Shown in pieces: positions 1 through 6,851 of a DNA stretch of 28,155 nt. Source of the DNA: JBBKWJ01 sp037968895 (GTDB taxonomy: Bacteria > Actinomycetota > Acidimicrobiia > Acidimicrobiales > SZUA-35). Positions within the stretch are counted from its first letter, which is position 1. The number at the start of each line of letters is the position of its first letter. The translations under genes and the position numbers were made by a program. The stretch covers positions 1 through 28,155 of the forward strand of contig JBBKWJ010000237.1 in the NCBI GenBank assembly GCA_037968895.1, written 5' to 3'. A model generated the notes under the pieces. The model was not told the origin of the DNA, made no database searches, and worked only from the letters and a program-made list of their open reading frames with translations.

Positions 1-698
1 ATGAAGATTGGGCTCTCGCGGTCGAAGAAAACAGCCGGCGGGCGACACCCGTTGCTCCGTCAGTGTTGCAGTTGCGACGTACCCATGCGCAACGGCGGGC
101 TGACGCGTTGGTGTCGCTCGTGATTGACGGTTCCTCAACTCCTGCTGACGCGCAACGACCCGAACCACTGGTGCTTCTCGGCGTCGACGAAGACACCATC
201 AGCGACGTGGTCGAAGACGTGATTGGCGATCTTGAAGACGTTGGGCCCGACAAGGCTGTCGGCCCTCTCGTCGATCTGAGCCCGCTTGATCGGGTCTTCG
301 ATCCGAAGCGTCGCTGCGAAACCGGCCGGGGTACTGCGATTCCGCCTCGTGTGATGCTCACGCATTTCTTGACTGACCGGATCCGAAGGATCGTGTTCGA
401 CAACAACGGTGTGATGATCAACGCTGGTCGGGCGACAAGGTTGTTTACCCCGACCCAGCGAGACTTGTTGAAGTTCCGTGACAAGTCATGCCGGTTCCCT
501 GGCTGCACAATCGCAGCTCACCGATGCGAAGCAGATCATCTCCAGGCGTTTAATGATGATGGACACACTGTTTTGGTGAATGGGCACATGTTGTGTCGTC
601 ATCATCACAGGTTAAAAACGAGGGGCCGGTTCTTTGTAACTCGAAACAAAGATGGAACCGTGAGTTTCTACACGCCGTTGGGTGTTCTCCTCACCTGA
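1..698 (+). CDS. DUF222/13E12-type HNH endonuclease, 5'-truncated by window edge
   Basis: The reading frame begins at base 3 and is open to the window edge, so the gene starts upstream; a GTG at 63 is internal. The first visible stretch contains RRADALV, typical of the end of the DUF222 (13E12 repeat) helical region. The C-terminal part is a classic HNH module: a CxxxxC pair in CRFPGC, then EADHLQAF with the D-H of the first strand, then NGHMLCRHHH supplying the late Asn, Cys and His residues. The family is abundant and multicopy in actinobacteria and is presumed to contain DNA nucleases, but the biological role of most members is unknown. It faces the conservon convergently across about 115 bp. 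Family assignment is firm; activity is inferred from intact motifs. Confidence 0.85.
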   Translation, partial: EDWALAVEENSRRATPVAPSVLQLRRTHAQRRADALVSLVIDGSSTPADAQRPEPLVLLGVDEDTISDVVEDVIGDLEDVGPDKAVGPLVDLSPLDRVFDPKRRCETGRGTAIPPRVMLTHFLTDRIRRIVFDNNGVMINAGRATRLFTPTQRDLLKFRDKSCRFPGCTIAAHRCEADHLQAFNDDGHTVLVNGHMLCRHHHRLKTRGRFFVTRNKDGTVSFYTPLGVLLT

Positions 699-731
699 AA
701 CGCGGTTGATATTCACGAACAACGGTTGGAT

Positions 732-748
732 CGGCCGCTTGACGGCCG
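732..748. terminator. Candidate hairpin between convergent genes
   Basis: Two copies of CGGCCG (732-737 and 743-748) are separated by five bases and can pair as a 6-bp GC stem. They lie in the 115-bp gap between the HNH stop and the cvnD stop, where a bidirectional terminator is expected. There is no clear T-tract, so this is only a candidate. The rest of the gap shows nothing else recognisable. Confidence 0.3.
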
Positions 749-813
749 CTTCACCGCGCCCTGTGTTCTCTGTTAGCGGCCGGTGTGGAACTACCCGCTA
801 GCTAGATGCTTGG

Positions 814-1374
814 CTAGACCGCTGCGGTCGATGCCGTCATCGCATGGCGTACCAGTGCGATCAGCGTGTCGCGCACAGCTGAGCGGCTTCTGGCATCAGT
901 CACGACAACAGGAATGTTCGCAGGAATGTCGAGCGCCTCGCGCACGTCGTCTGGATGGTGCCGTAGCACGCCTTCGAACGCATTGATGGCGACAACAAAC
1001 GGAACGCCTGTCTTTTCCATGTAGTCGACGGCGGGGAAACAGTCTTCAAGACGACCGGTGTCAACGAGGACTACGGCACCGATTGCACCGCGGATCAGTT
1101 CGTTCCACATGAAGTGGAAACGATCTTGTCCTGGAGTGCCGAAGAGGTACAACACGAGGTCTTCGCCGATTCCAACGCGGCCAAAGTCCATGGCGACGGT
1201 GGTCGACTTCTTTGAAGTCGCTGCGCCGACGTTGTCGACCCCTTCGCTGACTCTAGTCATCGAGGCTTCGGTTGTCAGTGGCTCGATGTCGGAGATGGTG
1301 CCGACGAAGGTGGTCTTGCCGACGGCGAAACCTCCCGCTACGACGATCTTTACTGGGATTGGATTGGCGTTCAT
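814..1374 (-). CDS. cvnD: Conservon Ras-like GTPase (CvnD-type)
   Basis: Small cytoplasmic P-loop GTPase of 186 residues, the normal size for the ATP/GTP-binding protein of actinobacterial conservons. The G1/Walker A motif GGFAVGKTT is at residues 14-22 and the G3 region GTPGQ at 79-83, with Gly-Gln where Ras has Ala-Gly-Gln. The usual NKxD specificity motif is replaced by an N-A-F sequence at 131-133, as is common in this family (from memory). It is last in a cvnA-B-C-D operon, 6 bp after the DUF742 gene. In characterised conservons the GTPase works with the Roadblock protein and the membrane kinase-like protein in a membrane complex that affects development or secondary metabolism. Its target here is unknown. 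Confidence 0.9.
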   Translation of the reverse strand: MNANPIPVKIVVAGGFAVGKTTFVGTISDIEPLTTEASMTRVSEGVDNVGAATSKKSTTVAMDFGRVGIGEDLVLYLFGTPGQDRFHFMWNELIRGAIGAVVLVDTGRLEDCFPAVDYMEKTGVPFVVAINAFEGVLRHHPDDVREALDIPANIPVVVTDARSRSAVRDTLIALVRHAMTASTAAV

Positions 1375-1380
1375 AGTTCC

Positions 1381-1740
1381 CTACAGCGTCTGGAGGCCGT
1401 CAAGGACGCGCTCAAGCAATCGAAGGTCTGGACGTTGGGTCGTTGGCTGCGTCATCTGACCAGTACTCACAAAGCCCTGCGTGACGAGGTCGCCAACAAG
1501 AATCTTCGCTACCTGCAGGTGGATGCCGACGTGGGCTGCGATCTCTGCGACCGACAGCGGCCGAGCACAGAGATGCACGATCTTGAGGCTTTCGTTTCTC
1601 AGCCGATCGCCGGCCTGTTGGCCAGCGGTCGTGGCCCGAATCTGTGCCTCGATCGGCAGGTCTATCGCTGCCTTGGTCCGGCCCCGAGTGACCAAATATG
1701 GTCGCACCCGAAGCTCGGCTGTTGTGTCTGAGTCGATCAT
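1381..1740 (-). CDS. cvnC: DUF742 protein (CvnC-type)
   Basis: A 119-residue protein matching the DUF742 family. It starts with a short RVRPYLVTRGRT strand, characteristic of these proteins, and ends in a winged-helix-like half (about residues 50-115: LKIVHLCARPLSVAEIAAH followed by a GFVSTG turn). The ATG overlaps the stop of the Roadblock gene as ATGA, indicating translational coupling. DUF742 proteins are the third member of conservons; DNA binding has been suggested from the fold but the function is not settled. Length and position are both typical, so the assignment is secure by context as well as sequence. Confidence 0.88.
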   Translation of the reverse strand: MIDSDTTAELRVRPYLVTRGRTKAAIDLPIEAQIRATTAGQQAGDRLRNESLKIVHLCARPLSVAEIAAHVGIHLQVAKILVGDLVTQGFVSTGQMTQPTTQRPDLRLLERVLDGLQTL

Positions 1741-2159
1741 CGAGGTAGCACCGCCTGCAGCTCAGCCCGAAGCTCCGGAGTGAGCACGGTGCCGGTCTTT
1801 TCGACCAGGACCGCCATTTCGTAGGCAACGAGACCAACGTCGCAACTGGCGTCAGCGACAACCGCGAGAAGCGATCCGTCTGAGATTCCGGTAACGAAAA
1901 GGAATGCTCGTTCCATTTCAACAATGATCTGGTTGACTGCTCCACCGCCGAAGCGGCCGGCAGCGCCGTATGAAAGGCCGATGAGGCCAGACGACACTGC
2001 GGAGAAACGATCAATAGAATCTCGATCGAGTCCGGATGAAGCGGCCAGTGGTAGACCATCCGACGAGACAACGACTGATTCAGAAACACCAGGAATCCGG
2101 TCAACGAAGTTGTTCACGAGCCAATTAATGTTGCTTGCTTGTGTGCTCATGACCGTCAT
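1737..2159 (-). CDS. cvnB: Roadblock/LC7 domain protein (CvnB-type)
   Basis: A 140-residue single-domain Roadblock/LC7 protein. Recognisable features are the N-terminal helix NINWLVNNFVDRIPGV, the strand SVVVSSDGLPLAAS, a glycine-rich helix around FGGGAVNQIIVEM, and the final strand SLLAVVADASCDVGLVAYEM. Such proteins act as GTPase-activating or scaffolding partners of MglA/Ras-like GTPases; here the partner is the CvnD GTPase encoded two genes downstream. Its ATG overlaps the cvnA stop by four bases (ATGA), and its own stop overlaps the cvnC start the same way. A second in-frame ATG lies three codons in, but the coupled start is preferred. Confidence 0.92.
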   Translation of the reverse strand: MTVMSTQASNINWLVNNFVDRIPGVSESVVVSSDGLPLAASSGLDRDSIDRFSAVSSGLIGLSYGAAGRFGGGAVNQIIVEMERAFLFVTGISDGSLLAVVADASCDVGLVAYEMAVLVEKTGTVLTPELRAELQAVLPR

Positions 2160-3817
2160 GCTTGGCCTCCGTTGTTCTCGGGGTTCGTGGGTTGGGAAAG
2201 ATCGGCGGTGGCCGGCTGTTCGCCTGCGATGTCGCTGAGTGGACGCCCCTTGAGACCCTCGCGGTAGCGAGCGAGCATCGCTCGAATTTCTTCAGGACTG
2301 CGTTCGCTCGGCGTTGCCGGGCGGCCCTCGTCGACAGGGGCTTGCGAACGGGTGCGATCTCGCTTGACGAGCCCAGTTGCGGTATGGCCCGAAGGAGTTG
2401 GAGCGAGCAACGAGTCCATCCCGGCGTCGAATGCATCACCGTCGGGAACGGCCTCGCTGAGCTTGGCCGGGTAGTCAGTCGGAGCTACCTCGTGGGCGAC
2501 AGGCTGCTCGCTGGGAAGGTGGTGATTCGCGTCACGGAACATCGAGAGTGGATCTTCGACCGGTCCGCTATCAGCAGCCAGCATCTGCGGTTGCGCAGTT
2601 TCTGGCTCGGCGGCGACCGGTGCTGGAACCTCGACTGGTGTGTGTGGAGCCTCTGGTGGCAACGTAGCCACGGGTTCAGCCATTGCCGGTGCTTCTGGCA
2701 GCGGTTGTGAGGCACTCGCATCGGCGAAGTGGCTTGCGCCTAGCAGTACGGTAGCGGTGGTACCTCCGCCTGGCGTCGGAGTCAGGACGACTGAGGCGCC
2801 AAGACGTCTTGCGAGGTGGCCGACCACGATGAAGCCGAGCGATCGGCTCATGCCAAGCCCAAGTTCCGGTGGAAGAGCAAGAGTCGTGTTTGCGTCGGTG
2901 AGCTGGTCTGGGGACAGACCGATACCGCGGTCAATCACGGCCACGATGTAGCTACCGTCAGATTGTGAGGAGCCTCGCACTTCAACAGGGCGGTCAGGCG
3001 GCGAGAACTGGGTTGCGTTCTCCATAAGTTCAGAAAGAAGGTGGGCCAAGTCAAGAGCAGTACTCGATGCGATCTCGGCCGTTTCGACATCAGTCAGATT
3101 GACGTGCTGGTAGTTCTCGATTTCGCTCATCGCAACACGAATCGAGTCTGCTACTTGCACAGGACGGCCTCGGCGGCGTGTCGACTCGGATCCGGCGAGC
3201 ACGAGAAGGCTTTCGGCGTTGCGGCGCATCCGGGTGGCAAGGTGATCGAGTCCGAAGAGCTCTTCCAGGCGTTCTGGATCCTCCTCGTCGTGCTCAAGGC
3301 GGTCGATGAGCTCAAGTTGACGGTCCAGAAGGCTCTGATTGCGGCGAGCGAGGTTGATCACGAGGTCGCTGACACCTGCATGCACGACGCTCTGCTGAGC
3401 CGTCGCGATCTCAACCACCCGATCCTGAATCGCGTTGAGCGCATCTACGAGCTCGCCGAGTTCGTCGTGCTGATCGCTGACCAGCGGTTCGAAGCTCGGG
3501 ACAAGTGCTCCTGGCGTGCGCAGTGCGTCGACGAGAAGCGGCAAACGTTCGTTTGCGACCTCAAGTGCCGATCGTCTGAGCTCGTCAACAGGGTCAATGA
3601 TGCTGCGACCGATGATGACCATCGTAAGCGTACTCAGAAGCATGGTCGCCAAACAGACGATGCCAAGGGTGCGGATATCACCAGACATTTCGTCGATTGT
3701 CGATCCGTCCCTCGAGCCGAGCAGAACGGCGTAAGCCGAAATGAGCGCAAGCACGATGAGTGGAGGCAATGCGATGGCCAGCAATTTGGTTCGGAGCTTC
3801 AGTTTTCTAAACATCAC
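2156..3817 (-). CDS. cvnA: Conservon sensor-kinase-like membrane protein (CvnA-type), without large sensor domain
   Basis: A 553-residue histidine-kinase-like protein. Two transmembrane helices are visible at about residues 12-33 and 50-70, with only about 16 residues between them. A HAMP-like linker follows (71-100), then a helical region with a candidate His at 192 (DHLATRMRRN), and a GHKL ATPase domain with N box ELMENATQFSPP (263-274), DRGIG (296-300) and GLGMS (320-324). The last ~180 residues are a Pro/Ala-rich, low-complexity tail, normal for this family. Most CvnA proteins carry a large extracytoplasmic nitrate/sulfate-sensing-like domain between the helices; this one has essentially none. 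First gene of the operon, coupled to cvnB by ATGA. The start may be GTG 3817 or the adjacent ATG 3814. Confidence 0.9.
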   Translation of the reverse strand: MMFRKLKLRTKLLAIALPPLIVLALISAYAVLLGSRDGSTIDEMSGDIRTLGIVCLATMLLSTLTMVIIGRSIIDPVDELRRSALEVANERLPLLVDALRTPGALVPSFEPLVSDQHDELGELVDALNAIQDRVVEIATAQQSVVHAGVSDLVINLARRNQSLLDRQLELIDRLEHDEEDPERLEELFGLDHLATRMRRNAESLLVLAGSESTRRRGRPVQVADSIRVAMSEIENYQHVNLTDVETAEIASSTALDLAHLLSELMENATQFSPPDRPVEVRGSSQSDGSYIVAVIDRGIGLSPDQLTDANTTLALPPELGLGMSRSLGFIVVGHLARRLGASVVLTPTPGGGTTATVLLGASHFADASASQPLPEAPAMAEPVATLPPEAPHTPVEVPAPVAAEPETAQPQMLAADSGPVEDPLSMFRDANHHLPSEQPVAHEVAPTDYPAKLSEAVPDGDAFDAGMDSLLAPTPSGHTATGLVKRDRTRSQAPVDEGRPATPSERSPEEIRAMLARYREGLKGRPLSDIAGEQPATADLSQPTNPENNGGQA

Positions 3818-3913
3818 TGTTGCTATCGGTCAAACCGCTTCGGTCTTGAGTCATCAGAAACGATTGCTGTCAGGTCGCCCCACAGGGTCCCAGGATCCGA
3901 TAGCGTCTGATCC
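3818..3913. promoter_or_regulatory. Divergent promoter region between conservon and DUF4388 gene
   Basis: This 96-bp gap separates the divergent starts of cvnA and the DUF4388 gene, so it must contain or overlap promoters for both directions. Neither start has a clear Shine-Dalgarno sequence, which suggests short-leader or leaderless mRNAs. I could not identify convincing -35/-10 pairs or an operator. Confidence 0.4.
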
Positions 3914-4612
3914 GTGAATACGTCTGCACCAATAGAGATTCCGCTTTCGGGAAACTTGGATGACACCCCGCTCAAACAGATCCTCGATGTCTTCGACTCC
4001 ACCGGAGCAACCGGTGTCGTGAGGCTCGGCGACGAGGGCGCAGTGTGGTGCAGCAACGGACGATTAATACTTGCCACGTCTGCTGCCAGTCCTGAACTCG
4101 CCGATGTGCTCTTTAGCGCCGACGTCGGATCGCTGTCTGAGCTACACACCGCGCTGCAATCGTCGTCAGACGTCGGTCGGCAGTTGAAGGAGTCTCACCC
4201 AGACTCGTCGCCCACGGTCTCTCGCTTGCTCCACGAGCACAACCTGAATGCTCTGTTTGAGCTCCTGGTTCCTTCGTCGGACACATACGAAGTTGAGGTC
4301 GGTGGCGAGCACCCACTCGGCGCCGCCTTTGCCGAGAAGCTGAGCGAAGTGGTGGCGCAAGCTGAGCAACGGCTCACTATTTGGCGCCAGATCGCGGCCC
4401 GTATCCCATCGACGGCCGTGATTTTCACGCTCGCTGCTGAACTACCGGAAGACCAGACTGAACGAATTGTGACCGCAGACGAGTGGCGCTATCTTTCTCG
4501 CCTCGACGGCACCCGATCAGTCTCTGATCTGATCACCGAAACAGGCGAAAGCGCATTTCGAGTCTGCTCCGGCCTCTACCGACTGCTGCTCGAGGGCATC
4601 ATCGTCGACTAG
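3914..4612 (+). CDS. DUF4388 (PATAN-like) domain protein
   Basis: A 232-residue soluble protein starting at GTG. The first ~70 residues (IPLSGNLDDTPLKQILDVF, then GATGVVRLG and the NGRLILATS strand) match the DUF4388/PATAN pattern. The C-terminal ~55 residues have the winged-helix-like pattern common in these proteins: WRYLSRLDGTRSVSDL, then FRVCSGLYRLLLEGIIV. DUF4388 proteins occur beside Roadblock proteins and MglA-like GTPases in several phyla and are thought to be protein-interaction modules of those circuits. It is transcribed divergently from the conservon across 96 bp, so shared regulation and a physical link to the Cvn complex are reasonable inferences. The middle segment is not recognised. 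Confidence 0.75.
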   Translation: MNTSAPIEIPLSGNLDDTPLKQILDVFDSTGATGVVRLGDEGAVWCSNGRLILATSAASPELADVLFSADVGSLSELHTALQSSSDVGRQLKESHPDSSPTVSRLLHEHNLNALFELLVPSSDTYEVEVGGEHPLGAAFAEKLSEVVAQAEQRLTIWRQIAARIPSTAVIFTLAAELPEDQTERIVTADEWRYLSRLDGTRSVSDLITETGESAFRVCSGLYRLLLEGIIVD

Positions 4613-4635
4613 GAGACCTTGCGTTTCTGTTCTAG

Positions 4636-5253
4636 CTAGGCGTTGCAGTGTCGCTGGCGCGGTGTGTGCTGCTCGATCTGAGCTTGCACCGCGGCCAAGT
4701 GGATGGCTGACATCGACTGTCGCCACATTCTGGCGATGAGGCTTGTGGTGTCGGAATAGCTAAGCCGGAGGTATCGCATCGTCAGAAACGCGAGGTTCTC
4801 GTCAGTGAGATCAACCAGACTGGCGAAGAGCTCAATTTCTTGGGATCGAATAAACACTGGTGCTGATTCTGGCAACGAACGCATTGAACGGAGGGCCGCT
4901 CCGATGGAGCGTAAAAGTTGTTCGTTCGTGTCAGTGAGTGGGTCGAAATTGATGCGATACCACCCAAGCCACAAGGCCCCGTCTTCGGCGTTGAAGCGAC
5001 CAGGAACGCGGGCAACGAATTCGCGATGCCCGAGACGGTCTGGTTCAACGTCGTAGATGCGTGCGAGTGCAGCCGATATTTCCTCTGATGGAGTCCTGAT
5101 CCCGCACTCGTAGTGTGAGAGTTCCGTTTCGCTCAGGCCGACTGCTGAAGCCGCAGCCGGAACACTAAAGCCAACACGAACTCGCGCCTTCTCAAGCGCC
5201 TCGCCGAGAGGGACTCGAACTGGAGTTGTGGTTTCAGGTTCTTCGGTCGCCAT
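4636..5253 (-). CDS. Xre-family helix-turn-helix regulator with uncharacterised C-terminal domain
   Basis: A 205-residue protein from the preferred ATG at 5253, which has AGAAAGG eight bases upstream; an in-frame ATG at 5295 would add 14 residues but has no ribosome-binding site. Residues about 14-65 form an Xre/Cro-type HTH: LGEALEKARVRVGFSV, then PAAASAVGLSETELSHYECG and RTPSEEISAALARIYDV. The remaining ~140 residues (WLGWYRINFDPLTDTNEQLL, later LAFLTMRYLRLSYSDTTSL) are not a domain I recognise and could be a ligand-binding or oligomerisation region. It lies downstream of gltD on the same strand, with a 119-bp gap holding repeated AACTTC motifs, so autoregulation is plausible. Targets are unknown. 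Confidence 0.75.
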   Translation of the reverse strand: MATEEPETTTPVRVPLGEALEKARVRVGFSVPAAASAVGLSETELSHYECGIRTPSEEISAALARIYDVEPDRLGHREFVARVPGRFNAEDGALWLGWYRINFDPLTDTNEQLLRSIGAALRSMRSLPESAPVFIRSQEIELFASLVDLTDENLAFLTMRYLRLSYSDTTSLIARMWRQSMSAIHLAAVQAQIEQHTPRQRHCNA

Positions 5254-5372
5254 CGGCCTACCCTTTCTGGGTACTACAGAAGTTGAACTTAACATCGACC
5301 AGAAACTTCGCGAACCTGAGCGCGATGGTGCAAAGTAGTGAGAAACTTCTGCTGGCGTCCCAAAGCGCTTCG
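5254..5372 (-). promoter_or_regulatory. Upstream region of the Xre gene with repeated AACTTC motifs
   Basis: The nine-base word AGAAACTTC occurs at 5301-5309 and again at 5341-5349. The palindrome AAGTTGAACTT at 5280-5290 carries the same core in the opposite orientation. Next to the start codon, TACCC and GGGTA flank AGAAA and could form a small hairpin that includes the ribosome-binding site. This arrangement would suit an autoregulated repressor, but no clear -35/-10 pair was found. Confidence 0.35.
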
Positions 5373-6851
5373 CTACTGCATCGGCCGATCAGTCGGACGA
5401 ACCGGCGAAGGAAGCAGGGTTTCGCCCATCAGTTTTTTGTCAACGGCAGCGGCGACTGAGCGACCTTCGGCAATTGCCCACACAATAAGACTCTGTCCCC
5501 GACCCATGTCGCCGCAGCTGAATACTCCGTCGACATTCGTCTCCCAGTTTTGATCGCGTGCGATGTTTGAACGGGCATCGAGTTCGAGGCCAAATTCGTC
5601 GATCAGCGACCCAGGCTCTGGTCCAAGGAAACCCATTGCGAGGAAGACGAAGTCAACGTCGAGTCTGAACTCGCTGCCTGCGACAGGCTGAAAGGTAGGT
5701 CGACCGTCGACAATGACGGACTCAACTTCATTCGCGACCAGGCCGGTAAGGACTCCGTCTGTGCCGATGAACTCGGTGGTGTTGACAGAGTAGACGCGGT
5801 CGCCGCCCTCTTCGTGGGCGGATGTGACCTTGTAGACCATCGGGAAGGTAGGCCACGGTGTGCTCGTCGGCCGCTCTTCTGGCGGCCGAGGCATGATCTC
5901 GAACTGGTGGATCGATGCTGCGCCTTGACGATGTGCTGTCCCGAGGCAATCGGCCCCGGTGTCGCCGCCGCCAATAATGACAACCCGCTTTCCCGCAACG
6001 TTGATTGGTGACTCATCGATGTCGCCAGCCTGCACCGAGTTCGCGTATGGCAGGTATTCCATCGCTTGATAGACACCAGTGTTTTCCCGCCCAGGAATGG
6101 GTAGATCTCGTGCCAGCGTGGCCCCGCCCGCAAGTACAACGGCATCGAAGTCGTCACGGACATCGGCAACCGAGATTGACCGGTCGTCGTCGATTGGCCC
6201 GCCGACCCACGCGTTGCAGCGGAACTCTGTGCCCTCAAGCCGCATCTGCTCAAGGCGGCGATCGAGGATCGCCTTTTCCATCTTGAACTCGGGAATGCCG
6301 TATCGCATCAAACCGCCGGCCCTATCAGCCCGCTCAAAGACGGTCACAGAATGGCCAGCCCGCGTGAGCTGCTGGGCGGCGGCGAGGCCACCGGGGCCGG
6401 AACCGACGACGGCGATGCGCTTTCCCGTGAGCTTGGTGGAAAGGATTGGGCGAACCCAGCCCATCTCAAAGGCGTGTTCGATGATGGTGAGTTCGATCTG
6501 CTTAATCGTGATCGGGTCGGTGTTGATGGCCGCGACGCACGCCCCCTCGCAGGGGGCTGGACAGAGCCGGCCGGTGAACTCAGGAAAGTTGTTGGTTGCG
6601 TGAAGGCGTTCAATCGCCTCTTCCCAACGGTCTCGGTAGACGAGGTCGTTCCAGTCGGGAATGATGTTGCCAAGCGGACAGCCGCTGGTGCAGAAGGGAA
6701 TTCCGCAATCCATGCACCGCGACGCCTGCACCTGCAGTGCATCGACGGGGAACGGCTCGTATACCTCCCGCCAATCACGGAGACGGACAGGCACGGGGCG
6801 CCGGGTTGGCAGCTCCCGGTCGAACTTCAGGAATCCTCTTGGATCACCCAT
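5373..6851 (-). CDS. gltD: Glutamate synthase (NADPH) small subunit
   Basis: A 492-residue flavoprotein of normal family length. It passes electrons from NADPH through FAD and 4Fe-4S clusters to the large subunit during glutamate formation from glutamine and 2-oxoglutarate. The N-terminal ferredoxin-like part shows cysteines at 46, 49, 54 and 58 (CMDCGIPFC then GCPLGN) and 97, 101 and 105 (LCPAPCEGAC), which bind the 4Fe-4S clusters. The FAD-binding Rossmann motif VVGSGPGGLAAA is at 148-159, and a second nucleotide-binding motif, VIIGGGDTGADC, follows for NADPH. The C-terminal GDMGRGQSLIVWAIAEGR completes the FAD site. The start overlaps the end of gltB by 8 bp, so the two are co-transcribed and probably translationally coupled. 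Confidence 0.97.
   Translation of the reverse strand: MGDPRGFLKFDRELPTRRPVPVRLRDWREVYEPFPVDALQVQASRCMDCGIPFCTSGCPLGNIIPDWNDLVYRDRWEEAIERLHATNNFPEFTGRLCPAPCEGACVAAINTDPITIKQIELTIIEHAFEMGWVRPILSTKLTGKRIAVVGSGPGGLAAAQQLTRAGHSVTVFERADRAGGLMRYGIPEFKMEKAILDRRLEQMRLEGTEFRCNAWVGGPIDDDRSISVADVRDDFDAVVLAGGATLARDLPIPGRENTGVYQAMEYLPYANSVQAGDIDESPINVAGKRVVIIGGGDTGADCLGTAHRQGAASIHQFEIMPRPPEERPTSTPWPTFPMVYKVTSAHEEGGDRVYSVNTTEFIGTDGVLTGLVANEVESVIVDGRPTFQPVAGSEFRLDVDFVFLAMGFLGPEPGSLIDEFGLELDARSNIARDQNWETNVDGVFSCGDMGRGQSLIVWAIAEGRSVAAAVDKKLMGETLLPSPVRPTDRPMQ

Noticed and set aside
1412..2104. 230-codon minus-strand frame overlapping cvnB and cvnC
   Set aside because: It lies in another frame of two confidently identified genes and reads as Ser/Arg-rich low-complexity sequence.
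3041..3910. 289-codon open frame on the plus strand across the conservon kinase-like gene
   Set aside because: It is antisense to a clearly homologous gene, has no family resemblance and no ribosome-binding site; GC-biased codons commonly leave such frames open.
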